Source: Pachypanchax playfairii (lineage: Eukaryota > Chordata > Actinopteri > Cyprinodontiformes > Aplocheilidae). Taken from it: 64,000 nucleotides of DNA. Made by a program: the position numbers and the translations under genes. The number at the start of each line of letters is the position of its first letter. Positions within the stretch are counted from its first letter, which is position 1. The stretch lies in NCBI GenBank assembly GCA_006937955.1, contig SSNP01000082.1:1313116-1377115 (forward strand). Reading direction: 5' to 3'. The notes beneath the pieces are model-generated. The model saw only the letters and a list, made by a program, of their open reading frames with translations. It was not told the origin of the DNA and did not search any database. Shown here piece after piece: positions 37,201 through 49,323 of the stretch.

Positions 37201-40200
37201 GCCAGAACACAAACAGAAATTCCCTTTGGTCTTTACTCCAACGAGCCGTTAGCTTACTTGTCCCATCACTAATCTCTGTTTCTCCAAACTGAGGCTGTTC
37301 AAAGACCAACCTGTAATAATTAAGATATTTATTGATCACAACCTTTTTAACAAACCCCCTTCCAAAAGATCTGAACCATTCCTTTGAATTAAAATATCGT
37401 AACAATGAAAATAATTTGCAAAATTATTCATTAACATGTGTGGTGAAGAACGCAACGGACACTAAAAAGAGCCTCAAAGCTGAGAGGTAACTTGATTTTG
37501 GAGGATTTTTTGGGGACCTACCTTTTATCATTGCCACTGCTGGGACCAGAAGGCAACTTAAGGTAGAGGTAGAGTTTTTCGATGTCTGTAAACTTCTCAA
37601 CATCTTGCTGTAAAAAAAAAAAAAAAATCACAAAAGACTTTTTGTTAATAAAATTATAAATAATGTGTGTTTTATAATAATAAAAGTAGTTTCTCACCTG
37701 ATAGATATTTTTAAATGGAAACGTCACGGGAGTGAATGTCCAAACCAAAGCGATGTCGGCGTTTAAAATATTCATTTAATTATCCTTTTTTTTTCCCCAG
37801 ACAATGTCAAAAGATTTAAACACGAGTTTTATCACAACACAGTGCGGCTCAACCATCTCGCCACTTTAAGTACCCTTGAGCTGGATTCTAAGAATGGATT
37901 CATGTCACCTCTTCCTCCTCTATTTGCCTCTTTGTTGCCATGGAAACCCATACTTAAATGAATGAGGTGAGAGCTGTCAGCCAATAAGCAGTGAATGAAA
38001 ACACTGTTTACTACACTCCACTGTTACGTGTCTGACATAGCGGTTGGAAACTAAATCAGGGCTCTAATTTATCCTCTAACGAAGAAAACAAAAAATTGTG
38101 GAGATGATTTTAATAATTTAACTCAATCATGTGAGTTAAATTAAAAATATATTTACAAACTGGGAAGGATTTCTTTAAAAAACAGCTAATATAACAAAAT
38201 AGATCTGAATTCTATTTTTCTCAGTGCATGTAACAATAAATAAAAATACCAAAAACGTTTATCCACATGAATCTAAGCTGGATTATATTCACTCTGATAT
38301 TTGCTGGTGAAATCTGAAGCCTCACCAGACAGGAAGGTGCAATTTTAGTGTTTTAACACATTAATAAGACCCAAATCAATGCATTAAAAACTAGAATCCC
38401 ACTACAGTAATAAATAAATAAATAAATAAATACAATGAAAAACAAACAACTACTATACATAATGTGCACAAGACTGAATGAGTTTTAGTTTTTAATCAGG
38501 GATTTTTCTTTTTATCCGTCTGCTTCACTGAACTGTACCACAAAAACTACATATAATTACTGCATATTAACAGTATAGAGTTTCACTTCGGCTGGATGTC
38601 AGCATCATTTCAGCCGCCAGCTGTTTCACTTGTTGTTGCTACTTCCTGTTAAAACAGAGTCATTTCTTTCCACTCTCACCAGTTTGTGCTGCTTAGGATG
38701 GAGGATTGTTTTGACATATTCTTCTGGTTTCTTTATACTTTTTACTGAATTTATCACTAAAACTGTTTGTGTATATTTAACTTTGAAGCTGGACCTATTG
38801 ATAGGAACTGGACTTTAATGTGAATTACCTCTATATAAATAAACGGAACAATATGATTTGAATCTTATTCCCCAAAATAAAATATATTCATATTTACACT
38901 TTGCATGTTTTTGCCTTACCTGATGGTAATTTAAATATTGTCTGATTTAACATATAAATCATCACAAGAGCCAAATGGTGGAGATTTTTTGAAAAAGGAT
39001 AAATAGAAGATAAAAGTGTCCAATTTTCAGACAGAGTGGTTAAAATAAAGATAAAAAAAATTGTTTTTTGTGAAGAAAAATAGAAACAGCTTTTTCGTGT
39101 TGCTTTGATTTGACTGAAGCTGCTTTGCAGATGAAAACAGCTGCGAGTTCAGACAAAATCCAAAATGAAAAGTGCAGAAATAGAGCAGTTTGTTTCATCT
39201 GATAAAAATCAAAAATTAATCCAGATTTATATGATATTTACATTTACAACCTAACACACATTCCATGTCACATTAATAAACATTTGAATATAAAAAAATC
39301 TTTAAGATCATGAATCCACTTTAATATAAGAATGAATTTTAGTTTTACTGATACTAACGAGTGGAACTTATTTATAAGGTTATAGACTATTAAACAACAA
39401 ATTAAGCTAAAAATAAAAAAGGTGTTACTGGATACTCACCAATATGCTGTCCACTTTTGATTGTACAGATTTACTACAATGAAAAAACAAAACAGGGAAG
39501 TGAATCATTAAAACTGGCGTCATCACAAATTGATCTAATTCAAACTAAATCAAAATCTCTCCCCATGTGACAGAGAGAAGGTCCTAAAAGGTAAATTAGT
39601 CAAGTTCATTTCTAAAGCACATTTTAAAAACAATTAAAGTTGACCAAAGTGCTGTACAATCGAATAACAAAAACAATAAAACAGCGTAAAACAAAATAAA
39701 AAGCTAAAAAATACATAAAATACCTCATTAATACGAACAATCAGATTAAACCTTGTTAAAAGCCAGTGAGAACAGGTGCATTTTAAGAGCAGATTTAAAA
39801 GTTGCCAAGATTGTGAAGAATCTGTAAACTGTTCCAAAATCTAGGTGCAGCTATAAAGACCCTCTCTCCTTTAGTTTTTAATCTGTATTTACGAGCCTCT
39901 AGGAGTATCTGATCTGCTGAACTCAAATTAGGACAAAAAGCAGCTTTTATGTGTGTCTCGACCCCGACTGAAGCACCTGAGGACCAGCCACGCCGCGGCT
40001 CGTTATACAGCCACCACAGTCTACATATGAACCTCCTGACCACCTGCCTGATGCCTGTTGTCTGGTCATCCCGATATGCGTATGAAGGCTTTTAAATTTA
40101 ACTGGGTGAACAGCTCAACCAAGAGCTGGTTCCAAACCCAGCTGGAGCCTAAAGAACTCCTGAGAGAGTTCAGAACTTAAAGCCTTTCCCTCCGATTACA

Positions 40201-41305
40201 GGACGTGTGTCCAATGTCATCAACTTGTCCCTGTTGATGGATCTTCATGCAACTTTTAACCAGCATCATTTCAGGTCGTTGGGTCGGGGAACTCAATTTT
40301 TACTTCTGTTCTTAAATTTGAAAAAAAAAAAAATAAAAAATACAATCGTGATGTTCATTTTCTGTCCACATTAAGGTGTTTTTCCACAATAAAAGCATTG
40401 ATTTGACTAAAATAACACGGATTGTTTTTTTCATAACTGGTGTTTCAGAGTGGAAGTGGCACAGCTGATCCCAGTCATCCCTACTGGCACCAGGAGGGGA
40501 CTTTTAAGGGGACAGATTTAGGACATGAAGTGAAACCCTGCGGGTCAGATGCAAAAATTTCAATGGCTACAACACCACAGGTAAGACGATCAAAGGATGA
40601 TGAGCAGAGAGTCTGAACATTCACATCAGTAGGCTATCATATTGGAAACCATAATTAATAATAATATATCCCTCTGAAAGCTGCTCAGGGTTCACGAGCA
40701 CATTCAATCCAGCTTCATTACTTCCGTTTAGTTTTATTATAAATTCCGTCCACGGAAACTAACCAGCTTGTTATGACACAATAATAATAATCTGAGGATA
40801 TTTGGCTGGATCAGAGTGACCGGATGTTTATCTGGACCGGGTCGCTCCATCCCTCCCTAGATCTACTGTGACACCTGTCATCCTGAGCATCAGCACCACC
40901 GGTGGGTTTGGTCTCATCTATTAGAATATGGCCTCCTATGACTCCATGCTAATGATCTGAGATGCTGCAACTAACGCGACTTCCTCGCGCTTCAGATGCT
41001 GCAACACGAGCCGAGCCGCGTCTCGAGAGTCGCCGTGGTTCGGTTTTATTCTAATATCTAAGGCTGGTTCGGGAATCCTCGTGTTATTCTGGGCCGCTTT
41101 GTGCAGCAACACAGTGCCTCCCTTCCAGCTAGTGAAAAGGACAGTCAGTGTGGCTGCTTGTGGATCAACCTTACCAAATTGAATTCTTTATTTTGAACTG
41201 TAACGCGTTCGCCTCGGGCCCTTGGAGTCCTGGGACCAGCGCTGGAAGCGAGCCTAATCCCGAGGCAGGCTTCTGACCAGGTTGTTGTTGTTGATCATCA
41301 GCCAT
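31257..41305 (-). CDS. rfx7: RFX7 transcription factor (regulatory factor X, DNA-binding)
   Basis: Nuclear winged-helix factor binding X-box DNA. Nine coding exons on the minus strand: 41175-41305 (start codon 41305-41303, MADDQQQQPGQKPASGLGSL), 39440-39473, 37522-37607, 36771-36893, 36550-36666, 36034-36118, 35747-35948, 34628-34923 and 31257-34547 (stop TAA 31259-31257). Total 4365 nt, 1454 aa, close to human RFX7. The N-terminal helix (VQSKVDSILQDVEKFTDIEKLYLYL) precedes the RFX DNA-binding domain at about 99-173 (FNWIRNHLEEHPETSLPK, YCDNLGYNPLSAADFGKIM, FPNMKARRLGMRGKSKY). It is followed by CEWAQKVL and YIGTKSMAALTVM, then a long disordered tail with a PTPTPT run, and it ends in ESKDQPTTVEMLG. 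One intron (36119-36549) is AT-AC; the others are GT-AG. Frames on the plus strand over the last exon are shadows. Confidence 0.95.
36119..36549 (-). other. rfx7: AT-AC U12-type intron inside rfx7 DNA-binding domain
   Basis: On the minus strand the intron opens with ATATCCTTGA (36549 downward), nearly the U12 donor consensus ATATCCTTT. A branch-site match CTCCTTAAC at 36129-36137 lies about 11 nt before an AC end (36120-36119). Joining AA|A restores Lys164 and the RFX run GKSKYCYSGLRKK without gap. No GT donor near the exon end gives the conserved frame. Retention would add Pro and then TGA. Confidence 0.88.
38407..38431 (+). repeat. (TAAA)n microsatellite in rfx7 intron
   Basis: Six tandem 'taaa/aaat' units in the intron between 37607 and 39440. 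Confidence 0.8.
38636..38835 (+). repeat. Diverged partial copy of the 46-kb fold-back element
   Basis: 'cttcctgttaaaac', 'tttctttccactctcacca' and 'gctgcttaggatggaggat' match in order the right half of the element at 45989-46828 ('cttcctgttaaatg', 'ttcctttccactgtcacca', 'gcagctcaggatgagggat'). It ends in 'tatataaataaa'. Confidence 0.6.
39599..40075 (-). mobile_element. LINE ORF2 C-terminal fragment with 3' UTR in rfx7 intron 1
   Basis: Minus-strand frame 40043-39795 gives RRFICRLWW..., ARKYRLKTKGERVFIAAPRF and WNSLQILHNLGNF. The pattern RLKTKGDRAF..APRLWNSLP...L..FK is typical of the C-terminal tail of fish non-LTR ORF2 proteins. It runs on to a 3' UTR-like end ('cagcactttggtcaactt' on the minus strand). 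5' truncated. Confidence 0.6.
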
Positions 41306-41660
41306 CGCGATGGAGGGGTTGGTGGGGGAGCTTTAACAAGTAGGCCTCATCCCCCGGCTGTGCACTGCACCGGATCCACCGCTGCTGGAGCGGCTCAGTC
41401 AGCTAGGACAGCCCGCTGAATCCAGCACAGAACATGGCTACAAACGCTGCGATCAGAGCCTCACAAAACGGAAAGAAACAAACAAAAACACAGCCGGCCA
41501 GATACAAAAGGCATTTCGCAGAGGTGTCTCTCCGCTGCCGCAAATAGCACGCCTGCAGCAGCCAGCAGCAGCTACAGACGAGCTGAGCTGCGTCAAGGTG
41601 CACGCAAAAAGCACGGAGCAGACCGGATATACAGAGGGAGGCTCCTTCAAAATCAAATCA
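41306..41660 (-). promoter_or_regulatory. rfx7: rfx7 promoter / 5' UTR region
   Basis: Relatively CpG-rich sequence upstream of the rfx7 start codon, including cggatccaccgctgctggagcgg. The transcription start is not determinable. No divergent plus-strand gene was found. Confidence 0.4.
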
Positions 41661-44600
41661 CGTTGTCAAAGACGATCAGTTTACAGTGTCAGAAAACAAC
41701 ACTCCAGTTGTCAAATTGTTCTTTGAAGACACACTTTTTCTTTGTCATGTTGTGTTGCATGTGCCTACTGTATTTACAACAACACAAATTACGTTACTGT
41801 ATTCTTCCTGCATACAGAATTGGGAATGGCAACACAAAAAGACAAAAATATCTGAGCTTCTGTTAAAAATATCATTTTAGAAGAATAAAAATATTTCCAG
41901 TCAAAAAAAGACATGATTTGCACAGTTTATTGAATCACATCAAAACCCCCAAAATCCAATTGATCTTTTTTCTTTCTGTTTTATACTGACTGCCTTACAG
42001 TGACGTCCTGGTCCTCAAACTGACTTTAACAAGCTGTCAAAAGGGTTTGATTAATAACAATGACTGATTTACATGTATTTTAAATGGTAATGGTGTGTAC
42101 TTGTATAACACATTTCTCAAGTCAGATAACTCCCAAAGTGCTTCACACAACAATTTAATGGCATATTATATGACTTCAGTTTCTGTCATTAGAAAAAGTT
42201 GTTTAAGGTGTTAATAAAACTAATTGAAAAAATACATTTCTTCTTAAATATTATTAACCCCACTAATTATACATTTGTAACCACTCCACATCTGTTTCCT
42301 TAAATATAACTTCGTGGTTAGATACGAATTCATCTCAAATCTGAACTATCTTGTTGCGTTTGAATTAGATTTGAGTTTTATTTTAACATCCTAATCAGGA
42401 AATGAGATTGTCGCTTCGTTCAACTTGGTGCTGTGCACGCGCTGCAGTTCTACTGTCAACCTGCAGGGGCGCTGTTGCAGGAAGCTGCTTGATCTGACAG
42501 TGACAATGACGGGTAAACAGCGAGGATGATATCATTTTATCACGCGAACGGACAGCTATCAGATCGTGTATTGATCCCAATATCAATTGATGCATTTATC
42601 AGAATCTCGACGCTGAGATTTAGAAGCAGGTTTCACAGACAGGTTGCTCATTAAACACGCTTTGCTAGTATTTAACACCCCCACCCATTCCCCAAATTTA
42701 AAATAGGAGACAATTACCCGGGGTGAAAAAAAATAACCCAACAGGTTGATGTAAATTAGGACAATCTGTGCCAGATATAAATAAAACTTTAATTATGTCA
42801 CACAAATAGATCTGAAAGAAACAGAATGCACACAGGTGTCAAGGTAACCGCATTATTTCATCTTTTTCAAGAGGAACGAATAAAAATAAACCTTCTGTAC
42901 AAAACATTCGTGCAATTATACGTGAGAAAATTCCGAAGAATGAAGTCACCAGGTCATAAAAACAAGCTCTAAATAAAACACTTCCATCATGACTTATTCT
43001 ATGCTGCCATCTGTTGATGGAAACAGGTATTTACTCTGCTTCTCTGACACCACGGTCACAAAATGTTACTGTAGGACAAGACACACATGGAGGAGGCACG
43101 TATGGACATGCCCAGACTGTAGTGCGACAAAAATATTAAAAAAAACTACAACTCTCATAATAATGGCTGACAGACAGACAGATATTTTTAAAACAAAGAT
43201 CTGTTGATATGTGGATGAGGGGGAGAAGCAGATACACCGAGTGGAACACGACTGTAGCCAAGACCAGTCACATGTTTAACATGTTCACCAGATGTGACAA
43301 CAGCTGCAGTAAAGGTGGATTATTTAATGACTCTTGAAATTGTGCTTACCAAACCAAAATCCTTGAAAGGAGCGTAAACTACATTGATGTCACTGAGAAT
43401 GGATCACATGATCCATGTATGGTATTTACATGATGGTTACGTGTTTACTTAAGGCCTCCTGGGTTTTATTCTGTGCAGTGACCACAAGCCCGTTCTCTCT
43501 TCATGTGGACAGACGTGTGTTGCATCACCTGAAAGCAACAGCGCCCAGGTCAGGTGACAGGATGTTTAAATCCATCCATCCAGGTTTTATTCATGCTTGA
43601 TCCGGTCCAGAACCGCTGAAGGTTGGAGTCTCTCCCAGCTGGCAGCAGGTGAGAGAGGAGGAGAGGGATGCCAGTTCATCACAGGGTTAACACACACACC
43701 TCCATACGGCATCACGAATGAAAGCATGGGCTCATCTCATTCTAATAATAAGAAAATACATATAGTAAATAATCTATAAACACTAGAACAACATATAAAA
43801 AAAAACCTCATTCAGAGTATCAGCAGTGAACTTCTGCAGGTTGCTTTCAACCAAAATGCATCAAAAATCATCTAAAAATGATTGTTGGATAAAAAACAAA
43901 ACAAAAAAGAACTGGAGCATAACTACAGTTTGTCATGATGAACTTGTCAGAGCCAACATATTTTACTTGATTCAGAAACCAGATGTGCCGTGTGGAGGTG
44001 GAAACGTGAGTCCGAGCTGTCAGAGGTCCTTCAACTCTACATTACATGAAGTGCTTTAACCCTTTCATGCATGAACAATGAAATCCTTAATGAAGTATTT
44101 TTATTTATCCTTAGACCTGAAACATACTTTTAAATAGGTTTTTATTTGCTTTAACTGTGTAACATGTATTTGACAAACATGTTTGTATGATTAGGACATG
44201 ATCAGTGTGATATTCTAAAAACAAACACACACTGTGGCAGAGTGTGGAATGACACACGAGAGTCCAGTGTAAAAACGTGCAAATAAATCCAAAATATCTC
44301 AATTAAAAACTACTTTTTAACAGCTGTGTTTGCTCGTTGTTCCTTTTCAACGAGAATAATAAACCTTAGATCAGATTAAAAATCAGAAATAACAGATGAC
44401 TAAATAGTCAACTTGTAGGAAAACTTGAAATATTTGGAAAGTGAAAGAGTTTTGTGCATAACTTGTTGGACAAAGTTATAACGTGATGTGATGATATTTT
44501 TGCCATTACAGTTCTGAAAAGGTTTTTCTTTTCTGAAACCTAAAGAAACATCAGCTTCTCTGTTTATTCTCACTTTATTTTTGCCCTTCAGTTGCTTCTA

Positions 44601-45595
44601 TTCCAGTCTGATTTGTTTTACTGTCAGTCTCCTGTCACTAAAGATTTATGTAAGAAGGTTTCATATCTGCTGCTCGTGTCCTTGTTCATTCCTTCAAACG
44701 TCAAGAACAACAAGTCGTTTGCTTTTAACCAAATCCTTCATATCTTATTTAAAAACTACAAATTTCACACAAGTTATTAAAGTTAAATATATATCATTCT
44801 GAACATAAACAAAACATTTTCATGAAGGAAACTTTGGAAATATTTTACTTATTTTACAGGAAGCTAAAAAAAAAAGAATAAGAGCAAACATTTTAGGATT
44901 TTTACAAAATTATTTTGCTTCATATTCAAGGGTACATTTTTCAGACATATGACACCAGAAATAATTCTTAATGTCAGAATATTTAGGAAGTTTAATTGTG
45001 CAGTCTAATACTTGGATTTTGCCTTCTGGGTTTTTAGTAAATATAATTTTTACAGTAAATGAGATAATTTCCCTCCAATGTGAAAGTCTTTAACAACAAA
45101 TTAGTTCCAAATGTCATTTTATTCTATAAGTTTTCAAAAAGCCTGTTTTAAATCCCTTGTCACTTATTTTATAAACTGTATCTTGAACCATGGAGGAATT
45201 ACAAAATCATTTAATAACAATCTCCACTTTAAGTTAAATGTATAATTTTTAACTTAAAATTTGTCTAAAATTGTGAATTTGATCCGGATTTTTTTTCTGT
45301 TTTCATGTTGCTGTTCTCATATCAAAGAAAGAAAAAAATGAAAAGAATCATGACATAATTCCTTGTTTGCATCTTTAACTTTGACATAAAAAATAAAAAT
45401 TCTTAAATAGAAATTATTTTTGTAAAATTGAAGTGGAGTGGATTAAATGTAACTCATGTTTAAACGGGACACACAGCCGCAGATCAAACACTGTGTTTTC
45501 AGGTGTTGGTGAATGTGGGACGACTGGGTCATGGTGGGGAAGAAGACGGTGTGTCTGGCTCTCACGTGCACCCTCAACCAGTCCAATCCTCTTAC

Positions 45596-45597
<2 letters not shown>
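41661..45597. other. Gene-free spacer upstream of rfx7
   Basis: AT-rich, no coding signal. About 43560-43710 matches the dispersed LINE-like repeat also at 49795-50100 ('ctcccagctggcagcaggtgag', 'gccagttcatcacagggtta', given here in parts). At 44054-44075 'tttaaccctttcatgcatg' looks like the end of a common teleost TTAA/CCCTTT repeat without its partner end. A CTGCAGGGGCGCTG motif lies near 42461-42475. Confidence 0.45.
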
Positions 45598-45632
<35 letters not shown>

Positions 45633-45642
45633 NNNNNNNNNN
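45598..45642 (+). repeat. Poly-C run abutting an assembly gap
   Basis: Thirty-five C residues (45598-45632) are followed by ten N (45633-45642). This is a gap placeholder after a homopolymer that sequencing did not cross. Gap length is probably arbitrary. The proline-run frame across it is an artefact. Confidence 0.97.
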
Positions 45643-45988
45643 TCTGACCTATTTTAAACCAAAGTGTTGAAAGAACAAATAAACTGATGATCCAGTTTGA
45701 ACATTATACTTTGTGCCTTTTATCTTATTGAAGAATGAACTGAACTTAAGTGCATAAAAAGTTGTATATCATTCTTCTTACTGCCCAAAAATGAATAAAA
45801 CTACAAAGAAGTAAAAGGTTTCTTGTATTATTCTTGGCTTTGAACATCAAAAGGGTTGAAGCACTATATGGTGAACAGCTGGTAGAACGTGAGCGCTCAC
45901 AACTCTTCTTCTAGAAACTGTAGGATAAAGAAAAAAAAAAAGATAAAAGACAGAATTTGTCAAACTGTTTCTGTCCATTATTTAATTA

Positions 45989-46828
45989 AATTCAGGTTAT
46001 TTATAAAGCACCAGTTCACAAGAAAGAGGACAGTATACAGAAACAACAAGTCCAGCTCACATCAACTGGTTTAGATATGAAGTAAGTTAGTTGTGTAAAA
46101 ACATGTAAATTAATAGTAAACTGTAATCAGATTCAATAAGTTGTAAAATGTCCCATTCTAAAGAAGGAGCAGATAGGGTTGAATCATTTGGACATGATCC
46201 TTCATCCTGAGCAGGGACACAGAGGTTTGAGCCTCAAGTCCAGAGATTTTTCTTTTCATAGAACATTATAGCTGCAGCTTGAACTAGCAACAGAAGAAAT
46301 GAATGATTCAGTTTTTAACAGGAAGAAACCGCCAACAGAAACCTCCCAGAGTGTGGACAGTTACCAGGTTCCTCTCCTGAGGAACTAACTTCCACTTCAA
46401 ATCTGTGAGGCAGACACTCTGTGTAGCTTTAAGACTTCAAACTTTCCTTTTTGAGCATTAGTATTCCCGATCCATCCCTTTAGTTATGCTGCTATAGACT
46501 TAGACTGCTGGAGGACAAGCTGACTTCATTTCCTCCTCTAGATTCCTTTATTCTGTTTGTGTTTATTGTTGTTGCTGCCATTAAATTTATCTCCGTTTAT
46601 CTTTCCATAGAGTGACGACTGGCCCAAATCCATCTGTGTTAGTCTGTGTTCTGGTTCTGGTTCTGCTAGAGGTTTCTTCCTGTTAAATGGGAGTCGTTCC
46701 TTTCCACTGTCACCAATTGTGCAGCTCAGGATGAGGGATCGTGTTGAATTAACAAATCAACCCAGTCGGCTGGTTCTTTTAGTTTTACAAATTGTGTTGA
46801 ACTGGTGCTTTATAAATAAAAATGAATT
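45989..46828. mobile_element. Fold-back DNA element with about 35-bp terminal inverted repeats
   Basis: The left end 'ttatttataaagcaccagtt' (about 45998-46017) is the inverse of the right end 'aactggtgctttataaataa' (about 46799-46818). A second inverted pair lies inside: 'acaggaagaaacc' near 46318 and 'ggtttcttcctgt' near 46670. No ORF. I recall this as an abundant teleost family with a 'tttataaataaaatgaattgaa' end. Partial copy at 38636. Confidence 0.65.
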
Positions 46829-46983
46829 GAAGTAAATTTAATTCACAGGAGGATCATCCAGCTTGTAAACACAAAAAGAACCAGAGCTTAGCAAATATTA
46901 AATCGTCAATCCCAAATGTTGAAACAAACTAATTTTCTTCAATTTCATTAGAAATAGAATTGAATTCTCAGCTGTAAATCTGT

Positions 46984-47001
46984 CTTGGTCACGTGACCAA
47001 G
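46984..47001. promoter_or_regulatory. 18-bp perfect palindrome around a CLEAR/E-box
   Basis: CTTGGTCACGTGACCAAG is its own reverse complement and contains GTCACGTGAC, the TFEB/TFE3/USF-type site. A TGACATCA (CRE-like) lies about 20 nt downstream. It may be part of a repeat. Confidence 0.45.
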
Positions 47002-47499
47002 CCAAAGACTCATTTAACCGATGACATCACAACATGGCTGACAATTTTTCACCTTTTTCAACTCAAGTGGTTTTATGATGCATTATTTAAAAATATTTTG
47101 CTATTAATACCATGTAAAAAATACATTATTTGTATTAAATTGATTCATTTTTATCAATTTTTTGTTCTCTTTTTTTCATCTTTTTTGGCGGGGGGTGGGG
47201 CTGACCTGACAATTACAGTGTATTGAACAAATTGAGCAATCTTCATAAAAAAACATTAAGTGAAAAAGTGCTCTTCCTTAAGAAACACATGTGACCCAAA
47301 AGATTTATCATCATTTAGTGCATCATTATCTGCATGTCATGTTTTCTCTTTAGGGACCACCTGGTTGGTGATAATGATTTTCAACTTGTTTTATCTTTGG
47401 TATTTTTTATAGATTCGTCAAATAAAACTGTTTGTCATCAGCTGCTGATAGTAAAATGTTTAAACATCCAATTTTTTATAGAGTTGTTCTGTGTTGACA

Positions 47500-47950
47500 C
47501 AGTACTGGTTTCATCCCTCGAATTCAGGCGCTATGTAAGAAAACATGGGAGTCCCAAGCTTTGACGTCACTTCTACAATATTTGCCAGACCAGAGATATT
47601 TGTTGCAGATCTTGTCCCGTGCTCTCTCCCTTCCCCCTTTCCTCGGCATCCCGTAGAAGAGCGGATGGGAAATTCTGACGTCATCAACCTTGGCGCAGCG
47701 GGACGAAGGAGCAAGCAGACCCTTAGGGTGCCACGATCGGTGCCCATGTGTTTGTGCCCCATAGATGGTGAAATAGATGGTGTGGTGCTGCCCGCCTGTG
47801 CTGCACCTGCGTCCCAGCATGCTGATTGATCAGTTTGGTCATGTGGAATGTCACCATCTGCTCCCCAGTCCCTCTCACCCCTTCTTGTGCGAATGCCAGT
47901 CACTGGCAGGAAGATAGTTATTTAAGCCATGTCAAATCAGACGCATGACG
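47500..47950. promoter_or_regulatory. Candidate regulatory block with two CRE sites
   Basis: GC-richer, complex island about 3.6-4 kb upstream of the tcf12 start. It has two perfect TGACGTCA elements (47562-47569 and 47676-47683), E-boxes (CACCTG near 47804, CATCTG near 47858) and a GCCACGATCGGTGC stretch. Overlapping frames on both strands are uninterpretable as protein. Could be an enhancer or an unrecognised promoter. Confidence 0.35.
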
Positions 47951-48099
47951 ATGAGCAACATGCCAAAAACACTTGGACTGTGTGTTGGAGGTGAAGTACT
48001 GACAACAGCATGTCATATTATAAAAGAACAACCACTCGAACTGCAATGACAGCTTTTCAATGAACATCACAAACAATTTATGCATTTTATTTCACCTAA

Positions 48100-48460
48100 T
48101 TGGCTCCTTGTTTGTTCCCCCTCCATCAGCTGCTCTTTTTTTTTCTTCTTTTTTAACTTATAAACGACCAACAACAATCAGAAGGCCATCAGGAGCGACA
48201 TTCTTCACGGCAGAGCGTCAGAACCAATGACATTTTAACCGCAGAAAAAATAAAGATATGCAAATCCGATCTCATTAACATTTGCATTACCTGTTTGCAT
48301 AATCACGCTTCTGACAAGACTGCAATTAACTAAGATTGATGCAAAGTTCAGGGTTAGGAGACGGTATGAATTGACTCTTGGATCAGATATGTTTGTGTCG
48401 TGGGGGCTTCATGTGTCAGATAAATGGACTGATTTCTGTCAGAGGAGAAGGTCAATCAGC
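48100..48460. promoter_or_regulatory. Candidate enhancer with clustered octamer motifs
   Basis: ATGCAAAT at 48258-48265, its inverse ATTTGCAT at 48280-48287 and GTTTGCAT at 48293-48300 lie within 43 bp. They are near AGAACCAATGAC (CCAAT) and TAATTGGC. Spacing and density suggest POU-factor binding; conservation is untested. Confidence 0.35.
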
Positions 48461-48736
48461 GGGATGCTAAGATTTATCTATTTTCAAAAAAAATTTTTAT
48501 ACCTTTTAACTTATTTTGTGTAAGAATTGTATCTTTGAGAGTAACTGCTAGTAGCACTAAAAGCCATGCTGATGATGAAGTGACTGACCTCCTAACCCAG
48601 TTAGCACTGTGACATGGGTAGTCAGGATTAGACTTTGACTTTAAGGGAGCTGACAGCAGCTCACCTTTAGACTGCAACAGGAGGGAAATCCCACCAGCTC
48701 TATATCTACACACGAGTCCCTGACAGCTCTGAATTT

Positions 48737-49309
48737 TTAACCCTTAAATATGCAAGTTTAATTTATTTGGGTTTATATTAGCAACCATGTTATCACAGCC
48801 CGTTTTGTTTGGGTGTGATTTTTGTCTTTTGCTTCAAGCTTCCTGTTTTATTGATGCCTCAGTGTCTTTGTTTTTGTTATTTTCTTGACTTGATTGGTGT
48901 CTCATGTGGATTTGGTTTTGGGGAACCTGACAGGAAGGTCCTGAAGGGGTTAATAAGGTTCAAACAACCCCACCTTTTACATTTTTGAGTATATTTTGCT
49001 AATCTCAGTACAAACTTAAATAAGTTATGGAAAGTTATGTTAAAAATGTTTTGACAAACTGAAGATGATGTAACTATATTTTATCAGTATATTCAGATTC
49101 AACCCTTTATCCAGTGAAAAACAAATTAAAACAACATAAACAGGTTTTTAAATGTATCATTGGTATGTTTACTTGCTACTACCAGTTGACAGTAATGTAT
49201 ATCTTTGATTTAACATATGTATGTGAGTCACACATAAAACATCAGAGTAAGAAAGGAAATAAAAAGCAGAGTCGGTGATGATCAATGTACTGAGCAGTTA
49301 AAGGGTTAA
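48737..49309. mobile_element. TTAA-flanked element (piggyBac-like MITE)
   Basis: TTAACCCTTAAATATGC at 48737 and, inverted, TTAACCCTTTAACTGC ending at 49309 define 573 bp with matching CCCTT-starting termini and TTAA on both outer sides. No transposase frame. It lies directly before the LINE tail at 49324. Confidence 0.45.
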
Positions 49310-49323
49310 AACATCAACTATCC

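Noticed and set aside
45433..45657. 74-aa frame with a proline run and unknown residues
   Set aside because: Runs through the poly-C tract and N gap, so it is not real sequence.
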